This document shows positions 18,337-24,921 of a DNA stretch of 64,000 bases, one piece after another. The stretch is from the NCBI GenBank assembly GCA_003131585.1, contig PKVW01000052.1:23010-87009 (forward strand), given 5' to 3'. The position numbers were made by a program, and so were the translations under genes. Below the pieces are notes generated by a model. It saw only the letters and a list, made by a program, of their open reading frames with translations, made no database searches and was not told the DNA's origin. Position 1 is the first letter of the stretch. Each line of letters starts with the position of its first letter. This stretch comes from Acidobacteriaceae bacterium (lineage in GTDB: Bacteria > Acidobacteriota > Terriglobia > Terriglobales > Acidobacteriaceae).

Positions 18337-18675
18337 ATGAAATCCCACTGCTACAGCGTCTACATCATCGCCAGCAAATCGCGTGTCCTCTACATCGGCA
18401 TGACGAACGACCTAAGCCGCCGAGTTTACGAACACAAGAACGATTTAACGGAAGGTTTTAGCAAGCAGTACCGCTGCCATCGCCTGGTCTACTACGAATC
18501 CTTCGACGACGTGAACAAAGCAATCGACCGCGAGAAGCAACTCAACCGCTGGAACAAAACAAAGAAGGTATGGCTGATCGAGCGCCGAAATCCCACATGG
18601 GAAGACCTCGCGGCGGAATGGTTTACCCGTCACAGGTACCAGCCAGACAAGCAGGTCCCTCCACTCGCCAGTTGA
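18337..18675 (+). CDS. GIY-YIG nuclease domain protein, copy 1
   Basis: 112 residues; the single GIY-YIG (URI) catalytic domain fills residues 5-90. Visible elements: VYIIASKSRVLYIGMTNDLSRR (GIY and YIG halves as VYI and YIG), the catalytic Arg in SRRVYEHK, and Glu in AIDREKQL; WEDLAA near the end. This is the small stand-alone type (UPF0213-like). It is nearly identical to copy 2 at 18909. The last dozen residues (YQPDKQVPPLAS) are read from the adjoining inverted palindrome, so the C-terminus was extended by the repeat. Confidence 0.9.
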   Translation: MKSHCYSVYIIASKSRVLYIGMTNDLSRRVYEHKNDLTEGFSKQYRCHRLVYYESFDDVNKAIDREKQLNRWNKTKKVWLIERRNPTWEDLAAEWFTRHRYQPDKQVPPLAS

Positions 18676-18711
18676 CTGCTTCGCAGATCAACTGACTCGG
18701 TCGGGATGACA
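18648..18711 (-). repeat. Inverted REP-like palindrome after GIY-YIG copy 1
   Basis: Read on the minus strand it begins CTGTCATCCCGACCGAGTCA, has a CAGTTGATC-type hairpin and ends GAGTGGAGGGACCTGCTTGT. It therefore has the same end words as the copy at 18257-18324 but in opposite orientation, so GIY-YIG copy 1 is framed by inverted repeats. Confidence 0.85.
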
Positions 18712-18736
18712 GTGTTTTGCAATCTCCTTGATGTTT

Positions 18737-18893
18737 GAATAACAAACTGAAATCTGTCCTCCGAGCGCACCATTGCGATCAGCCCTACCAATCGCAAAAA
18801 CAAAACCTGTCATCCGACAAGAATAAAATCTGTCATCCCGACCGGAGCATTGCGATTGGTTCCTCCAATCGCAGTGCGTAGTGGAAGGACCTG
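18737..18893 (+). repeat. Degenerate plus intact REP-like palindromes before GIY-YIG copy 2
   Basis: Degenerate copies (AAATCTGTCCTCCGAGCGCA at about 18749 and CCTGTCATCCGAC at about 18806) are followed by an intact copy at 18830-18893 with the GATTGG/CCAATC stem and GTGGAAGGACCTGCTTTTCG, in the same orientation and at the same distance from the nuclease start as for copy 1. Confidence 0.85.
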
Positions 18894-18908
18894 CTTTTCG
18901 CATCCGCC

Positions 18909-19214
18909 ATGAAAGCCCACTGCTATAGCGTCTACATCATCGCCAGCAAATCGCGCGCCCTCTACATCGGCATGACGAACGACCTAAGCCGCCGAGTTTA
19001 CGAACACAAGAACGATTTAACGGAAGGTTTTAGCAAGAAGTACCGCTGCCATCGCCTGGTCTACTACGAATCGTTCGACGACGTGAGCAAAGCAATCGAC
19101 CGCGAGAAGCAACTCAAGCGCTGGAGCAGAACGAAGAAAGTCTGGCTGATCGAGCGCCGAAATCCCACATGGGAGGACTTAGCGGCCGAACGGTTCACGC
19201 GTCATATGTTCTAA
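18909..19214 (+). CDS. GIY-YIG nuclease domain protein, copy 2
   Basis: 101 residues; same URI domain as copy 1, with about ten amino-acid differences over 96 residues (for example S3A, V17A, Q45K, N61S). Catalytic positions are unchanged. The upstream palindrome-to-ATG spacing is conserved with copy 1 (both read CGCATCCGCCATGAAA), indicating that repeat and gene were duplicated as one unit. It stops earlier because the downstream palindrome has decayed. Confidence 0.9.
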   Translation: MKAHCYSVYIIASKSRALYIGMTNDLSRRVYEHKNDLTEGFSKKYRCHRLVYYESFDDVSKAIDREKQLKRWSRTKKVWLIERRNPTWEDLAAERFTRHMF

Positions 19215-19216
19215 CC

Positions 19217-19394
19217 GGACAAGCACTCGCCTCCACTCGTCAGTTGATTGGTTCCATCAATCACCCTCCTAAAATCTGTCATCCGAAACGAAACATTGCA
19301 GTTAGTTTTATCAATCGCACCTCAAAATCTGTCATCCCGACCGGAGCATTGCGATTGGCTCCTCCAATCGCAATGCGTAGTGGAGGGACCTGCT
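19217..19394 (+). repeat. REP-like palindromes after GIY-YIG copy 2
   Basis: A decayed inverted end (CTCCACTCGTCAGTTGATTGG then CATCAATCA), a decayed direct copy near 19276 (ATCTGTCATCCGAAACG), and an intact direct copy 19329-19394 with the 13-bp GCATTGCGATTGG stem ending GGAGGGACCTGCT. The intact copy abuts the truncated dppB 3' end. Confidence 0.85.
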
Positions 19395-19488
19395 GGTTGC
19401 TGCGTGGGGATTGCGCTCGACATACGTCGCCGTGAATTTTCTGACGGATGTGCTGTATTCGGTGGCGAACCCGAGGATCAGGCAGTAA
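19395..19488 (+). pseudogene. Truncated second 3' end of a dppB permease gene
   Basis: Encodes TYVAVNFLTDVLYSVANPRIRQ then TAA, the same C-terminus as the intact permease at 17170-18084. Over these 22 codons plus stop the two differ at nine places, all third-position synonymous (plus TGA to TAA). Upstream, similarity continues to a Gly-Cys pair with one extra base (frameshift) and ends at the edge of the palindrome at 19394. So this is the end of a diverged but functional-era allele, not a decayed copy of the neighbour. Confidence 0.85.
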
Positions 19489-19649
19489 GCCTAGGACGGA
19501 AGATTCTCAATCGCAATTGACTCCGCCACTCCCGCATTATCTCGATGAAAACAGGCAGGAACCGTTAGGCCACGTTAGGCGGTATTTGGACCGTTTGGTG
19601 AAACTCTTGGTAAAACTTTTTCACTGCTGGCGCGGCCCGGCGCGCTTTC

Positions 19650-19907
19650 TTACGGGACTATCACCAAGCGAAACTCACCCGGCAGTTCTTCCAATTCGTC
19701 GCCCTTGAAAACGGCGGACTCCCTCGCACCGTACTCGACCCACGGCGACTGATGAACCGCCGAACCCTCAAGCAGGTGACCCCAATAGAACTTTGAATTG
19801 TCCAGCGGCGGATGCGGGTCGCGAAAGTCCTTGCCGTCGACGCCTTGGTCGATTGACGCCATGAAAAATCTGCCGTCAGCCTTCACTTTCGTGGTGATGA
19901 AACCCAT
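19650..19907 (-). CDS. Small protein of unknown function
   Basis: 85 residues, acidic, no signal peptide or membrane segment (MGFITTKVKADGRFFMASID at the start, GEFRLVIVP at the end). No recognised domain. Fifth gene of a minus-strand run of small genes, 18 bases after the previous stop. Ribosome binding site weak. Judged real from context and amino-acid composition only. Confidence 0.6.
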   Translation of the reverse strand: MGFITTKVKADGRFFMASIDQGVDGKDFRDPHPPLDNSKFYWGHLLEGSAVHQSPWVEYGARESAVFKGDELEELPGEFRLVIVP

Positions 19908-19925
19908 GACGTGGATTGTAGCGCA

Positions 19926-20192
19926 TCACTTCCCGGCGCGATTGTTCATCTCAACGACAACGACTCTCGGTTTTTTCAGAAGGACGGCGTTGTACAGCAG
20001 TGTTGGTGACTCGTGTGGGTCCCAGATGCAGGTATAAGGACCGTGGTCGCTTCCGCCTCTGGGTATCACGAACGAAACCTCTAGCAGTCCGTTCTCGAGA
20101 GGTAAGGCTTCAACCAAACGTCCACCCGCCTGCGTGACTGCTTCCTCGGCTTTATCCAGTTCTGCTGGTTGGTTCTTCTTCTCGTCCGCCAT
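19926..20192 (-). CDS. Small protein of unknown function
   Basis: 88 residues (MADEKKNQPAELDKAEEAVT, then GLLEVSFVIPRGGSDHGPY). Soluble, acidic N-terminus, then beta-rich. AGGAGG lies six bases before the second of two adjacent ATGs, so I use 20192; ATG 20195 is the alternative. The start overlaps the stop of the upstream gene (TGATG), pointing to translational coupling. No domain recognised. Confidence 0.7.
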   Translation of the reverse strand: MADEKKNQPAELDKAEEAVTQAGGRLVEALPLENGLLEVSFVIPRGGSDHGPYTCIWDPHESPTLLYNAVLLKKPRVVVVEMNNRAGK

Positions 20193-20377
20193 CATTGACC
20201 TCCTGCTTGCGCGGTCGTCGCCTTCTTTTTCCGAACACACAGAATTACGCCCGGTATCCACAATAGAAGGGCCAGCGGCGAAGTCATATTAGCGAGGAAT
20301 TCGAACAGTGACCCGTGCGAGTGAAGCATGGGCATCACAGTGGAAAGGATGAGCAATGCGATTCCTAACTTTTTCAT
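20192..20377 (-). CDS. Small two-segment membrane protein
   Basis: 61 residues with two hydrophobic stretches (KKLGIALLILSTVMPMLH at 2-19 and SPLALLLWIPGVILCV at about 33-48) and a basic C-terminus RKKKATTAQ. ATG 20377 is preceded by AAAGGAGA at good spacing. Lies inside the small-gene run and overlaps the next gene. Unknown function; size and shape resemble small superinfection or stress membrane peptides, but there is no evidence for that. Confidence 0.7.
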   Translation of the reverse strand: MKKLGIALLILSTVMPMLHSHGSLFEFLANMTSPLALLLWIPGVILCVRKKKATTAQAGGQ

Positions 20378-20449
20378 TTGATAGTCTCCTTTCGCGGCTC
20401 TTCCTTTTTCGCCAAGGTTCACTTCCCGACGCGGGCGGCCTCGGTGCTC

Positions 20450-20662
20450 TTATTCCACCCGAGCCACGAAACAGGTGTCGTTGGTTTCATACACGCGAAG
20501 CACTCGACGGCGGTCGACGGCAGCCCCTACTATCCCCATCCAACGAACTCGGTAGACGGCCGCGTCGTGCTCAATGCATTCATCCTTCTGAATCTCGCGG
20601 GCGAACTCTAATTCTCCAAGGTGACGGTTGCTGGTTTCTTCGATGACTTGGTGTGTGAACAT
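20450..20662 (-). CDS. Small soluble protein of unknown function
   Basis: 70 residues (MFTHQVIEETSNRHLGELEF to RVYETNDTCFVARVE). The ATG overlaps the upstream stop as TAATG, the main reason to accept it and this start. Charged, no membrane segment, no domain recognised. The 72-base gap after it carries the ribosome binding site of the next gene. Confidence 0.6.
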   Translation of the reverse strand: MFTHQVIEETSNRHLGELEFAREIQKDECIEHDAAVYRVRWMGIVGAAVDRRRVLRVYETNDTCFVARVE

Positions 20663-20880
20663 TACGTGGTGCCATCGCACACTTGTGTGAAGCTGTGCAT
20701 CTTCCAGCTATTGCTCTGGGCATCCCAGTACTGATGCTCATATGTACAGGTTGCCGTTAGCCCTTGGTTAACTTTGTTAACGAGACGGGACGGGACCCCA
20801 TCCACCGGGCAGTTCGCTGTGGCCTGTGCCCAAACTGCGATGGCCGCCAATAGGAATGCCCCGAACACGAGTTTCTTCAT
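20662..20880 (-). CDS. Small secreted protein with signal peptide
   Basis: 72 residues. Classic signal peptide MKKLVFGAFLLAAIAVWAQA with a likely cleavage after about residue 22, then a short mature part of about 50 residues with three cysteines (NCPVDG, ATCTYEH, QVCDGTT). AGAGGGA precedes the ATG. First gene of the five-gene run, so the promoter should lie in 20881-20970. No family recognised. Confidence 0.75.
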   Translation of the reverse strand: MKKLVFGAFLLAAIAVWAQATANCPVDGVPSRLVNKVNQGLTATCTYEHQYWDAQSNSWKMHSFTQVCDGTT

Positions 20881-21104
20881 GGCATTCCCTCTACCTCATT
20901 TTTACGTCAGCGGACGAGGGCGCGAAAGTTACCGTGGTTTGGCCCCTGCTCGGGTTCGTATTTCGTCTTCTTGACCATTGCGGGAAGACATTCCCCGGAC
21001 TTGACACTGGTGCCCAACGTAACACCTCTTAGGAGCCGTGGAGATTCAGCCAGGCCGGGTGCCCGATCCTTCGCGTTCTTTGCGAAGGGTGGGCGGCGGC
21101 GCCA

Positions 21105-21206
21105 TCAGACCAACTCAATCGCCACCCGCCGCCCCAGCAAAGCCGCAGCCCGCTGCAAACTCGACAGCGTGATGTCGCGTTTCGGGTCGAGAATGCGATC
21201 CACCTG
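21105..21206 (-). pseudogene. Fragment of an HTH antitoxin-like gene
   Basis: The minus frame ending in TGA at 21105 reads QVDRILDPKRDITLSSLQRA then ALLGRRVAIELV, the C-terminal signature of small XRE/HigA-like DNA-binding antitoxins. The codon before the first Gln is TAG, and the sequence further upstream reads as non-coding (CACAGAGGCACAGAG). No matching toxin is adjacent. Flanked by the CCTTCGCGTTCTTTGCGAAGG palindrome at about 21067. Confidence 0.6.
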
Positions 21207-21368
21207 CTACCGGCCACTCGGCAAGATCTTGATTTTCTCTGTGCCTCTGTGGTGAATTCGATTTTCTTACACGCTCTTTTTCTCTTCTTATGGTCCCGGC
21301 GCCACTAACGTCAGAAATCGGAGCCTTCAAACCAGCCTGCCCCACCAAAAGCACTGCACATTTAGCGC

Positions 21369-21405
21369 TTGACGTGTATATACCATTATCCTATCCTGTA
21401 TATAC
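21369..21405 (+). promoter_or_regulatory. vapBC promoter with twin GTATATAC operator sites
   Basis: TTGACG (21369-21374), a 17-base spacer and TATCCT (21392-21397) make a standard sigma-70-type promoter. Two self-palindromic GTATATAC sites lie at 21376-21383 (inside the spacer) and 21398-21405 (just after the -10), 22 bp apart centre to centre, i.e. on the same DNA face. This is the layout expected for autorepression by a dimeric VapBC complex. Confidence 0.7.
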
Positions 21406-21425
21406 AATAAGCGAGGAAGAGTGCA

Positions 21426-21614
21426 ATGGCCGTAACCATGACATCAATCCGCTTGGACACTCAACTGGCCGACGAAGCCGTGAAAGTCCTCGGCGCGAAA
21501 TCCCGCACAGACGCCGTGCACATCGCCCTGCGCGAGATCGTCGCGCTCAAGCGCTTCAAGAAGTTGATGAAGAAGTATGAAGGCAAGGCCACGTTCGAAG
21601 GATACATTGATTGA
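21426..21614 (+). CDS. vapB: VapB-type antitoxin
   Basis: 62 residues. N-terminal ribbon-helix-helix (MTSIRLDTQLADEAVKVLGA, then RTDAVHIALREIVALKRFKK) and a short C-terminal tail (YEGKATFEGYID) that would wrap the toxin. Ribosome binding site GAGGAAG six bases before ATG. Overlaps vapC by four bases. Antidote to the PIN-domain toxin and DNA-binding autorepressor. Confidence 0.88.
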   Translation: MAVTMTSIRLDTQLADEAVKVLGAKSRTDAVHIALREIVALKRFKKLMKKYEGKATFEGYID

Positions 21615-22012
21615 TCGTCGTTTTCGACTCGTCCGTCATCATTGACGATCTCCGGACACTACGTCATCGAGAGAGGATCCAATCCCTCATCGGTGTTATC
21701 CGGACATCTTCCGTAGTTTTGGCGGAGTTATGGCGGGGCGCGGCAAAGCCTTCAGATCGCGAGTTTCTAAGGGCTTTGGCGAGAAGTCACCCAATCCTGA
21801 CTCCGACGGAAAAAAACTGGCTGGAATCGGGTGAAATACTGGCCCGCATGCGTGCCGATCACGGCTTCGCGCCGGCCAAATTGCGCGACCTGCATTTCGA
21901 CGTTCTCATCGCTCTCACCGTCCGCTCCCACGGCGCTCGATTGATCACCACAGATCGCACAGACTTTGAGCTCATCAATCGTTATTGTGAGGTCAAACTG
22001 GAAGTGTGGTGA
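21611..22012 (+). CDS. vapC: VapC-type PIN-domain toxin ribonuclease
   Basis: 133 residues, the usual VapC length. Acidic catalytic residues visible: D6 in VVFDSSVIIDDL, a Glu in VVLAELWRGA, and the C-terminal Asp residues in LRDLHFDVLIAL and ITTDRTDF. Start is TTG 21611 overlapping the vapB stop. Expected metal-dependent RNase that cuts tRNA or rRNA when released from VapB. Located in the block that splits dppB from dppC, where such pairs help stabilise accessory DNA. Confidence 0.9.
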   Translation: MIVVFDSSVIIDDLRTLRHRERIQSLIGVIRTSSVVLAELWRGAAKPSDREFLRALARSHPILTPTEKNWLESGEILARMRADHGFAPAKLRDLHFDVLIALTVRSHGARLITTDRTDFELINRYCEVKLEVW

Positions 22013-22059
22013 GGGCGGTGTAGGCAAATCGAGAAATGCTAGAGGCGAGGCAAATCAAA

Positions 22060-22533
22060 CTAGGCTGCTGGCGCTAGCTTCTTCATCCGTTCTTTCATGT
22101 CCTCGGGCGACACATCCTCTACATGCGTGGCAATGCCCCAAAAATGTCCGAACGGATCTTGAATGAAGCCCGAGCGGTCTCCATAAAACTGATCCTGAAC
22201 GGGCTTCAGGATTTTGGCGCCCTCGGCAACCGCGAGCTCGACCACTTGATCGACGTCGGGAAGGTATACATACAGGCTCACGGGACTCCCGCCCATGGTG
22301 GCCGCGCTGCTATGCCCCTGCCCCATGCTGGGATTTTCGTCGGCCAGCATGATGCGTGAGTTACCGATCTTCAACTCGGCGTGACCGACCTTGCCGTCCG
22401 GACCGTTCATGCGAACGGTTTCCGTCGCTCCGAAAACCTTCTTGTAGTACTCGATGGCTTGGGCAGCGCCCTTGATGATTAGGTAGGGAGTGATGGAGTT
22501 GTAATCCTTGGGAATATACGAGACTTTACTCAT
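22060..22533 (-). CDS. VOC-family (PhnB/glyoxalase-like) protein
   Basis: 157 residues. VOC fold: ITPYLIIKGAAQAIEYYKKVFGA at the start, HAELKIGNSRIMLADE in the first module, then SLYVYLPDVDQVV and FYGDRSGFIQDPFGHFWGIAT in the second. The PhnB/YdcJ-like DGF family has this pattern; substrate unknown. GAGGAGAA eight bases before ATG 22533. The frame runs further upstream without similarity. Convergent with vapC. Confidence 0.88.
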   Translation of the reverse strand: MSKVSYIPKDYNSITPYLIIKGAAQAIEYYKKVFGATETVRMNGPDGKVGHAELKIGNSRIMLADENPSMGQGHSSAATMGGSPVSLYVYLPDVDQVVELAVAEGAKILKPVQDQFYGDRSGFIQDPFGHFWGIATHVEDVSPEDMKERMKKLAPAA

Positions 22534-22828
22534 GATTTTTCTCCTCAGAATGCAGGCTGAAGGCGCAGGGTTACGGCGCGCATGCCGACCGAAGATGCGG
22601 TCCCGGCATTCCTTATGAAAGCACAATTTGTGAGCGATCTCAAGGCCGGTTCGGCACCCTTCGCGTTCTGTGCGAAAGACGAGCTGTGGCGGACTGCACC
22701 GTGACTCAGCGGTGAAGTGAAGCCGATTCTTTCCACAGCTCCGTTGTGACATCTAACCTTGCGATCGATTTTGAATTAGCCCATTATGGTCAAGGCGGAG
22801 GCGGTACGGGCGGCTGAAAGCAAGCCGT
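22534..22828. other. Intergenic region with a short CCTTCGC palindrome
   Basis: No gene seen. Contains CACCCTTCGCGTTCTGTGCGAAAG near 22655, a relative of the palindrome at 21067 (CCTTCGCGTTCTTTGCGAAGG). The remainder up to the repeat at 22829 shows nothing recognisable. Confidence 0.5.
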
Positions 22829-22904
22829 ACGTAAGTCCTTTGTTCTCCGGATTTTGACTCTAAGTCTTTTGACGTCCGGATTTTGCGGGGAATTTCCTGC
22901 TAAC
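22829..22904 (+). repeat. Left half of an AAGTCCTTTG repeat element split by the transposon
   Basis: Holds two AAGTCYTTTG-type units about 28 bases apart followed by ATTTTGCGGGGAATT and TGCTAAC. It matches, at roughly three quarters of positions, the reverse complement of 58853-58930. The continuation of that element is found on the other side of the transposon at 24922. Confidence 0.8.
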
Positions 22905-22952
22905 GGTAATAAATCACTTGGCACATATGTGCCCTTAGTATAGTATTTGTGC

Positions 22953-23960
22953 ATGGCGCTCAAGACTCCCAAAACCCTCCAAGAAGCAATCATCTACTTC
23001 TCCGATCCTGACCGGGCCTTCGAGTATGCCGTTTCGTTGCGCTGGCCGGATGGGAAAGTGTTCTGTCCGCGTTGCAACGGCTTTAAGCACTCGTTCATCA
23101 AGACGCGGAAAATCTGGTACTGCTACGACTGCAAGAAGCAGTTCACCGTCAAGGTCAAGACAGTTTTCGAGGACTCGGCTATCGGTCTCGATAAATGGAT
23201 GATTGCCGTTTGGATGCTGGTTAGCTGCAAGAATGGAATCAGCAGTTATGAACTTGGGAAGGCCATTGGAGTTACTCAGCGCACGGCATGGTTTATGAAT
23301 CAGCGCATCCGCAAAGCCCTGCATCGCGGCTCGTTTAGCAACACGACGAAGATGGGCGGACCTGACAGCGAGGTCGAAGCGGACGAAACTTTCGTCGGCG
23401 GACTCACGAAGAACATGCACAAGGACCGCAAACTGAAACTCGTTCACAAGGGCGGAATCCACGGCGGGAAAACCGTCGTGCAGGGCATCCTTGACCGGAA
23501 CCTGCGAGAGGTCCGCGCTACCGTTGTACCGGATGTAAAGCGCGAGACTTTGCAAAATCAGATTCTCAAGAATGTGAAGTATGGAACGAAAGTCTATACG
23601 GATGACGCCGTAGCCTATGAACAGGGAATGCAATGGCGCTTCATCCATGACGTGATTAACCACTCTGAGCAATACGTCAAGGGGCGTGTCCACACGAACG
23701 GCCTTGAGAATTTCTGGTCGCTGCTCAAGCGCGGCCTTCGCGGTACTTACGTTGCTGTCGAGCCTTTTCATTTGTTCCGCTACGTTGACGAACAAGTGTT
23801 CCGTTACAACAATCGCAACGGCCTGACCGATGCACAGCGCTTCGCTCTAGCAATGTCTCAGATCGGCGGCAAGCGTCTTACCTATGCCGAACTGACCGGG
23901 AAGGACGCCGACGCGCTACACCCGTCCACGACAGGGACGGGGCAAGCGACGCAAGCCTAG
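22953..23960 (+). CDS. IS1595-family (ISXO2-like) transposase
   Basis: 335 residues. N-terminal zinc ribbon (CPRCNG and CYDCKKQF, around 33-60), then an ISXO2-like DDE/DDN domain: EVEADETFVGG with the first Asp near 140, VYTDDAVAY, and HTNGLENFWSLLKRGLRGTY. ATG 22953 follows TTTGTGC without a strong ribosome binding site. Intact, so the element may still be active. Its stop overlaps the stop of the convergent passenger gene. Confidence 0.93.
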   Translation: MALKTPKTLQEAIIYFSDPDRAFEYAVSLRWPDGKVFCPRCNGFKHSFIKTRKIWYCYDCKKQFTVKVKTVFEDSAIGLDKWMIAVWMLVSCKNGISSYELGKAIGVTQRTAWFMNQRIRKALHRGSFSNTTKMGGPDSEVEADETFVGGLTKNMHKDRKLKLVHKGGIHGGKTVVQGILDRNLREVRATVVPDVKRETLQNQILKNVKYGTKVYTDDAVAYEQGMQWRFIHDVINHSEQYVKGRVHTNGLENFWSLLKRGLRGTYVAVEPFHLFRYVDEQVFRYNNRNGLTDAQRFALAMSQIGGKRLTYAELTGKDADALHPSTTGTGQATQA

Positions 23961-24106
23961 TCCTTGTCGGAGTTTTTCGACTTGCGCGAAGTAGCAGCTT
24001 TCGGTTGCTTCTTCTCAACCTCGGGCTTGGGAGTGCGGAATAGGAGCTTCATGGCTTCCTCGAACTTCTCCGTGACTTCCGGCCCTTCTCTGTATTCTGG
24101 TTTCAT
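23957..24106 (-). CDS. 49-residue passenger protein (KPEYREGPE type)
   Basis: Starts MKPEYREGPEVTEKFEEAMK, continues LLFRTPKPEVEKK and ends in a Lys/Ser-rich tail SRKSKNSDKD. Soluble, no known domain. Its ATG overlaps the stop of the upstream membrane-protein gene (ATGA), indicating coupled translation. I recall proteins starting KPEYREGPE as frequent small companions of transposases, but I cannot verify that here. Inside the transposon, so a passenger. Confidence 0.75.
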   Translation of the reverse strand: MKPEYREGPEVTEKFEEAMKLLFRTPKPEVEKKQPKAATSRKSKNSDKD

Positions 24107-24828
24107 GGTTGTTCTAATTGTTTCATGCCAAATGGGAGTTCTCCAACTGATCCCTTTTCGCCACGCATCGCTGTTGACATCGGCACAGTTTCAACTGAGA
24201 TTGCCCCCGCCGCATCCTCAATTTTCATCTGCAATGTGGTGCCGGGGTCTGCAAACATCGCTTGGCTTACGCCGTGAAATTCCACCACAATGAAACCTGG
24301 AATTATTGCCCCGGTTGGAATCGGGATAACAACAACCTTTGCTGTCAGCAAGTCCTCCTTGTAAAAAGTGCGGGATGGTTTTCCGGGGCAGTGAACGACA
24401 TATCGCTCTGGAGGAAACACTATGACGGATTCATACTTCTCGCCGTGTACGTCGGCGCTTACCCAAATTCGGCTCACAGCACTAGGAGAACCACTGTTGC
24501 CTATGCGAGCAACTAGAACGACTGCCAACGTATCTGGTTCTGTGACTGGTGTAGTGTAAATCTCCATTATCTCCGGCTTGAGTTTTGGTGCATACTGCGC
24601 GGCAGAAACCGTCACATTAGCCTTGTGGTATTGTTCCTGCCACGCCCTAAATACCGCCATACACAAGAACCCCACAGCCAACACGATACCAAACCGGCGA
24701 CCAATCGGTTTTTTTCGGAACGTATGCCAAAAGGCTACAACGGCCACGATGATACCTCCGGTACAGTAGCCAGCCCAACCGTTAAGCACAGCCCACAGAA
24801 AAGCGCCGATCTCTTTGAGTAGCTCCAT
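24103..24828 (-). CDS. Membrane-anchored passenger protein of unknown function
   Basis: 241 residues. Two N-terminal hydrophobic segments (about 8-32, FLWAVLNGWAGYCTGGIIVA, and about 45-62, FGIVLAVGFLCMAVFRAW) then a roughly 170-residue beta-rich extracytoplasmic domain (LAVVLVARIGNSGSPSAVSR, VVVIPIPTGAIIPGF). No recognised family. ATG 24828 has AGAGG upstream. Lies between the terminal repeats of the IS1595-type element; noticeably more AT-rich than the flanking permease genes. Confidence 0.75.
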   Translation of the reverse strand: MELLKEIGAFLWAVLNGWAGYCTGGIIVAVVAFWHTFRKKPIGRRFGIVLAVGFLCMAVFRAWQEQYHKANVTVSAAQYAPKLKPEIMEIYTTPVTEPDTLAVVLVARIGNSGSPSAVSRIWVSADVHGEKYESVIVFPPERYVVHCPGKPSRTFYKEDLLTAKVVVIPIPTGAIIPGFIVVEFHGVSQAMFADPGTTLQMKIEDAAGAISVETVPMSTAMRGEKGSVGELPFGMKQLEQP

Positions 24829-24921
24829 GTCGCACACCTCTGCCGCGCTCGGATTCTAGTCCAAGTCGTTGAATCAGCGAGGTTAAACCATTTAGGCATG
24901 TGTGTCTAGTGATTTAGTACC

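Larger units (their letters stand above)
22905..24921 (+). mobile_element. IS1595-type transposon with two passenger genes
   Basis: 2017 bp. Left end GGTAATAAATCACTTGGCAC and right end (reverse complement) GGTACTAAATCACTAGACAC match at 21 of the first 25 positions. Contains an ISXO2/IS1595 transposase plus, on the opposite strand, a membrane protein and a 49-residue protein. Flanks are the two halves of one repeat element whose uninterrupted copy is at 58812-58930; both flanks carry a version of CTAAC/CTACTC, a degenerate target duplication. Confidence 0.8.

Noticed and set aside
18206..19394. Palindrome array taken for a CRISPR array
   Set aside because: Spacing is irregular, units are in both orientations, and genes lie between them; no cas genes.
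22053..22752. 230-codon version of the VOC gene starting at 22752
   Set aside because: The first 73 codons have no VOC similarity, and ATG 22533 has a good ribosome binding site.
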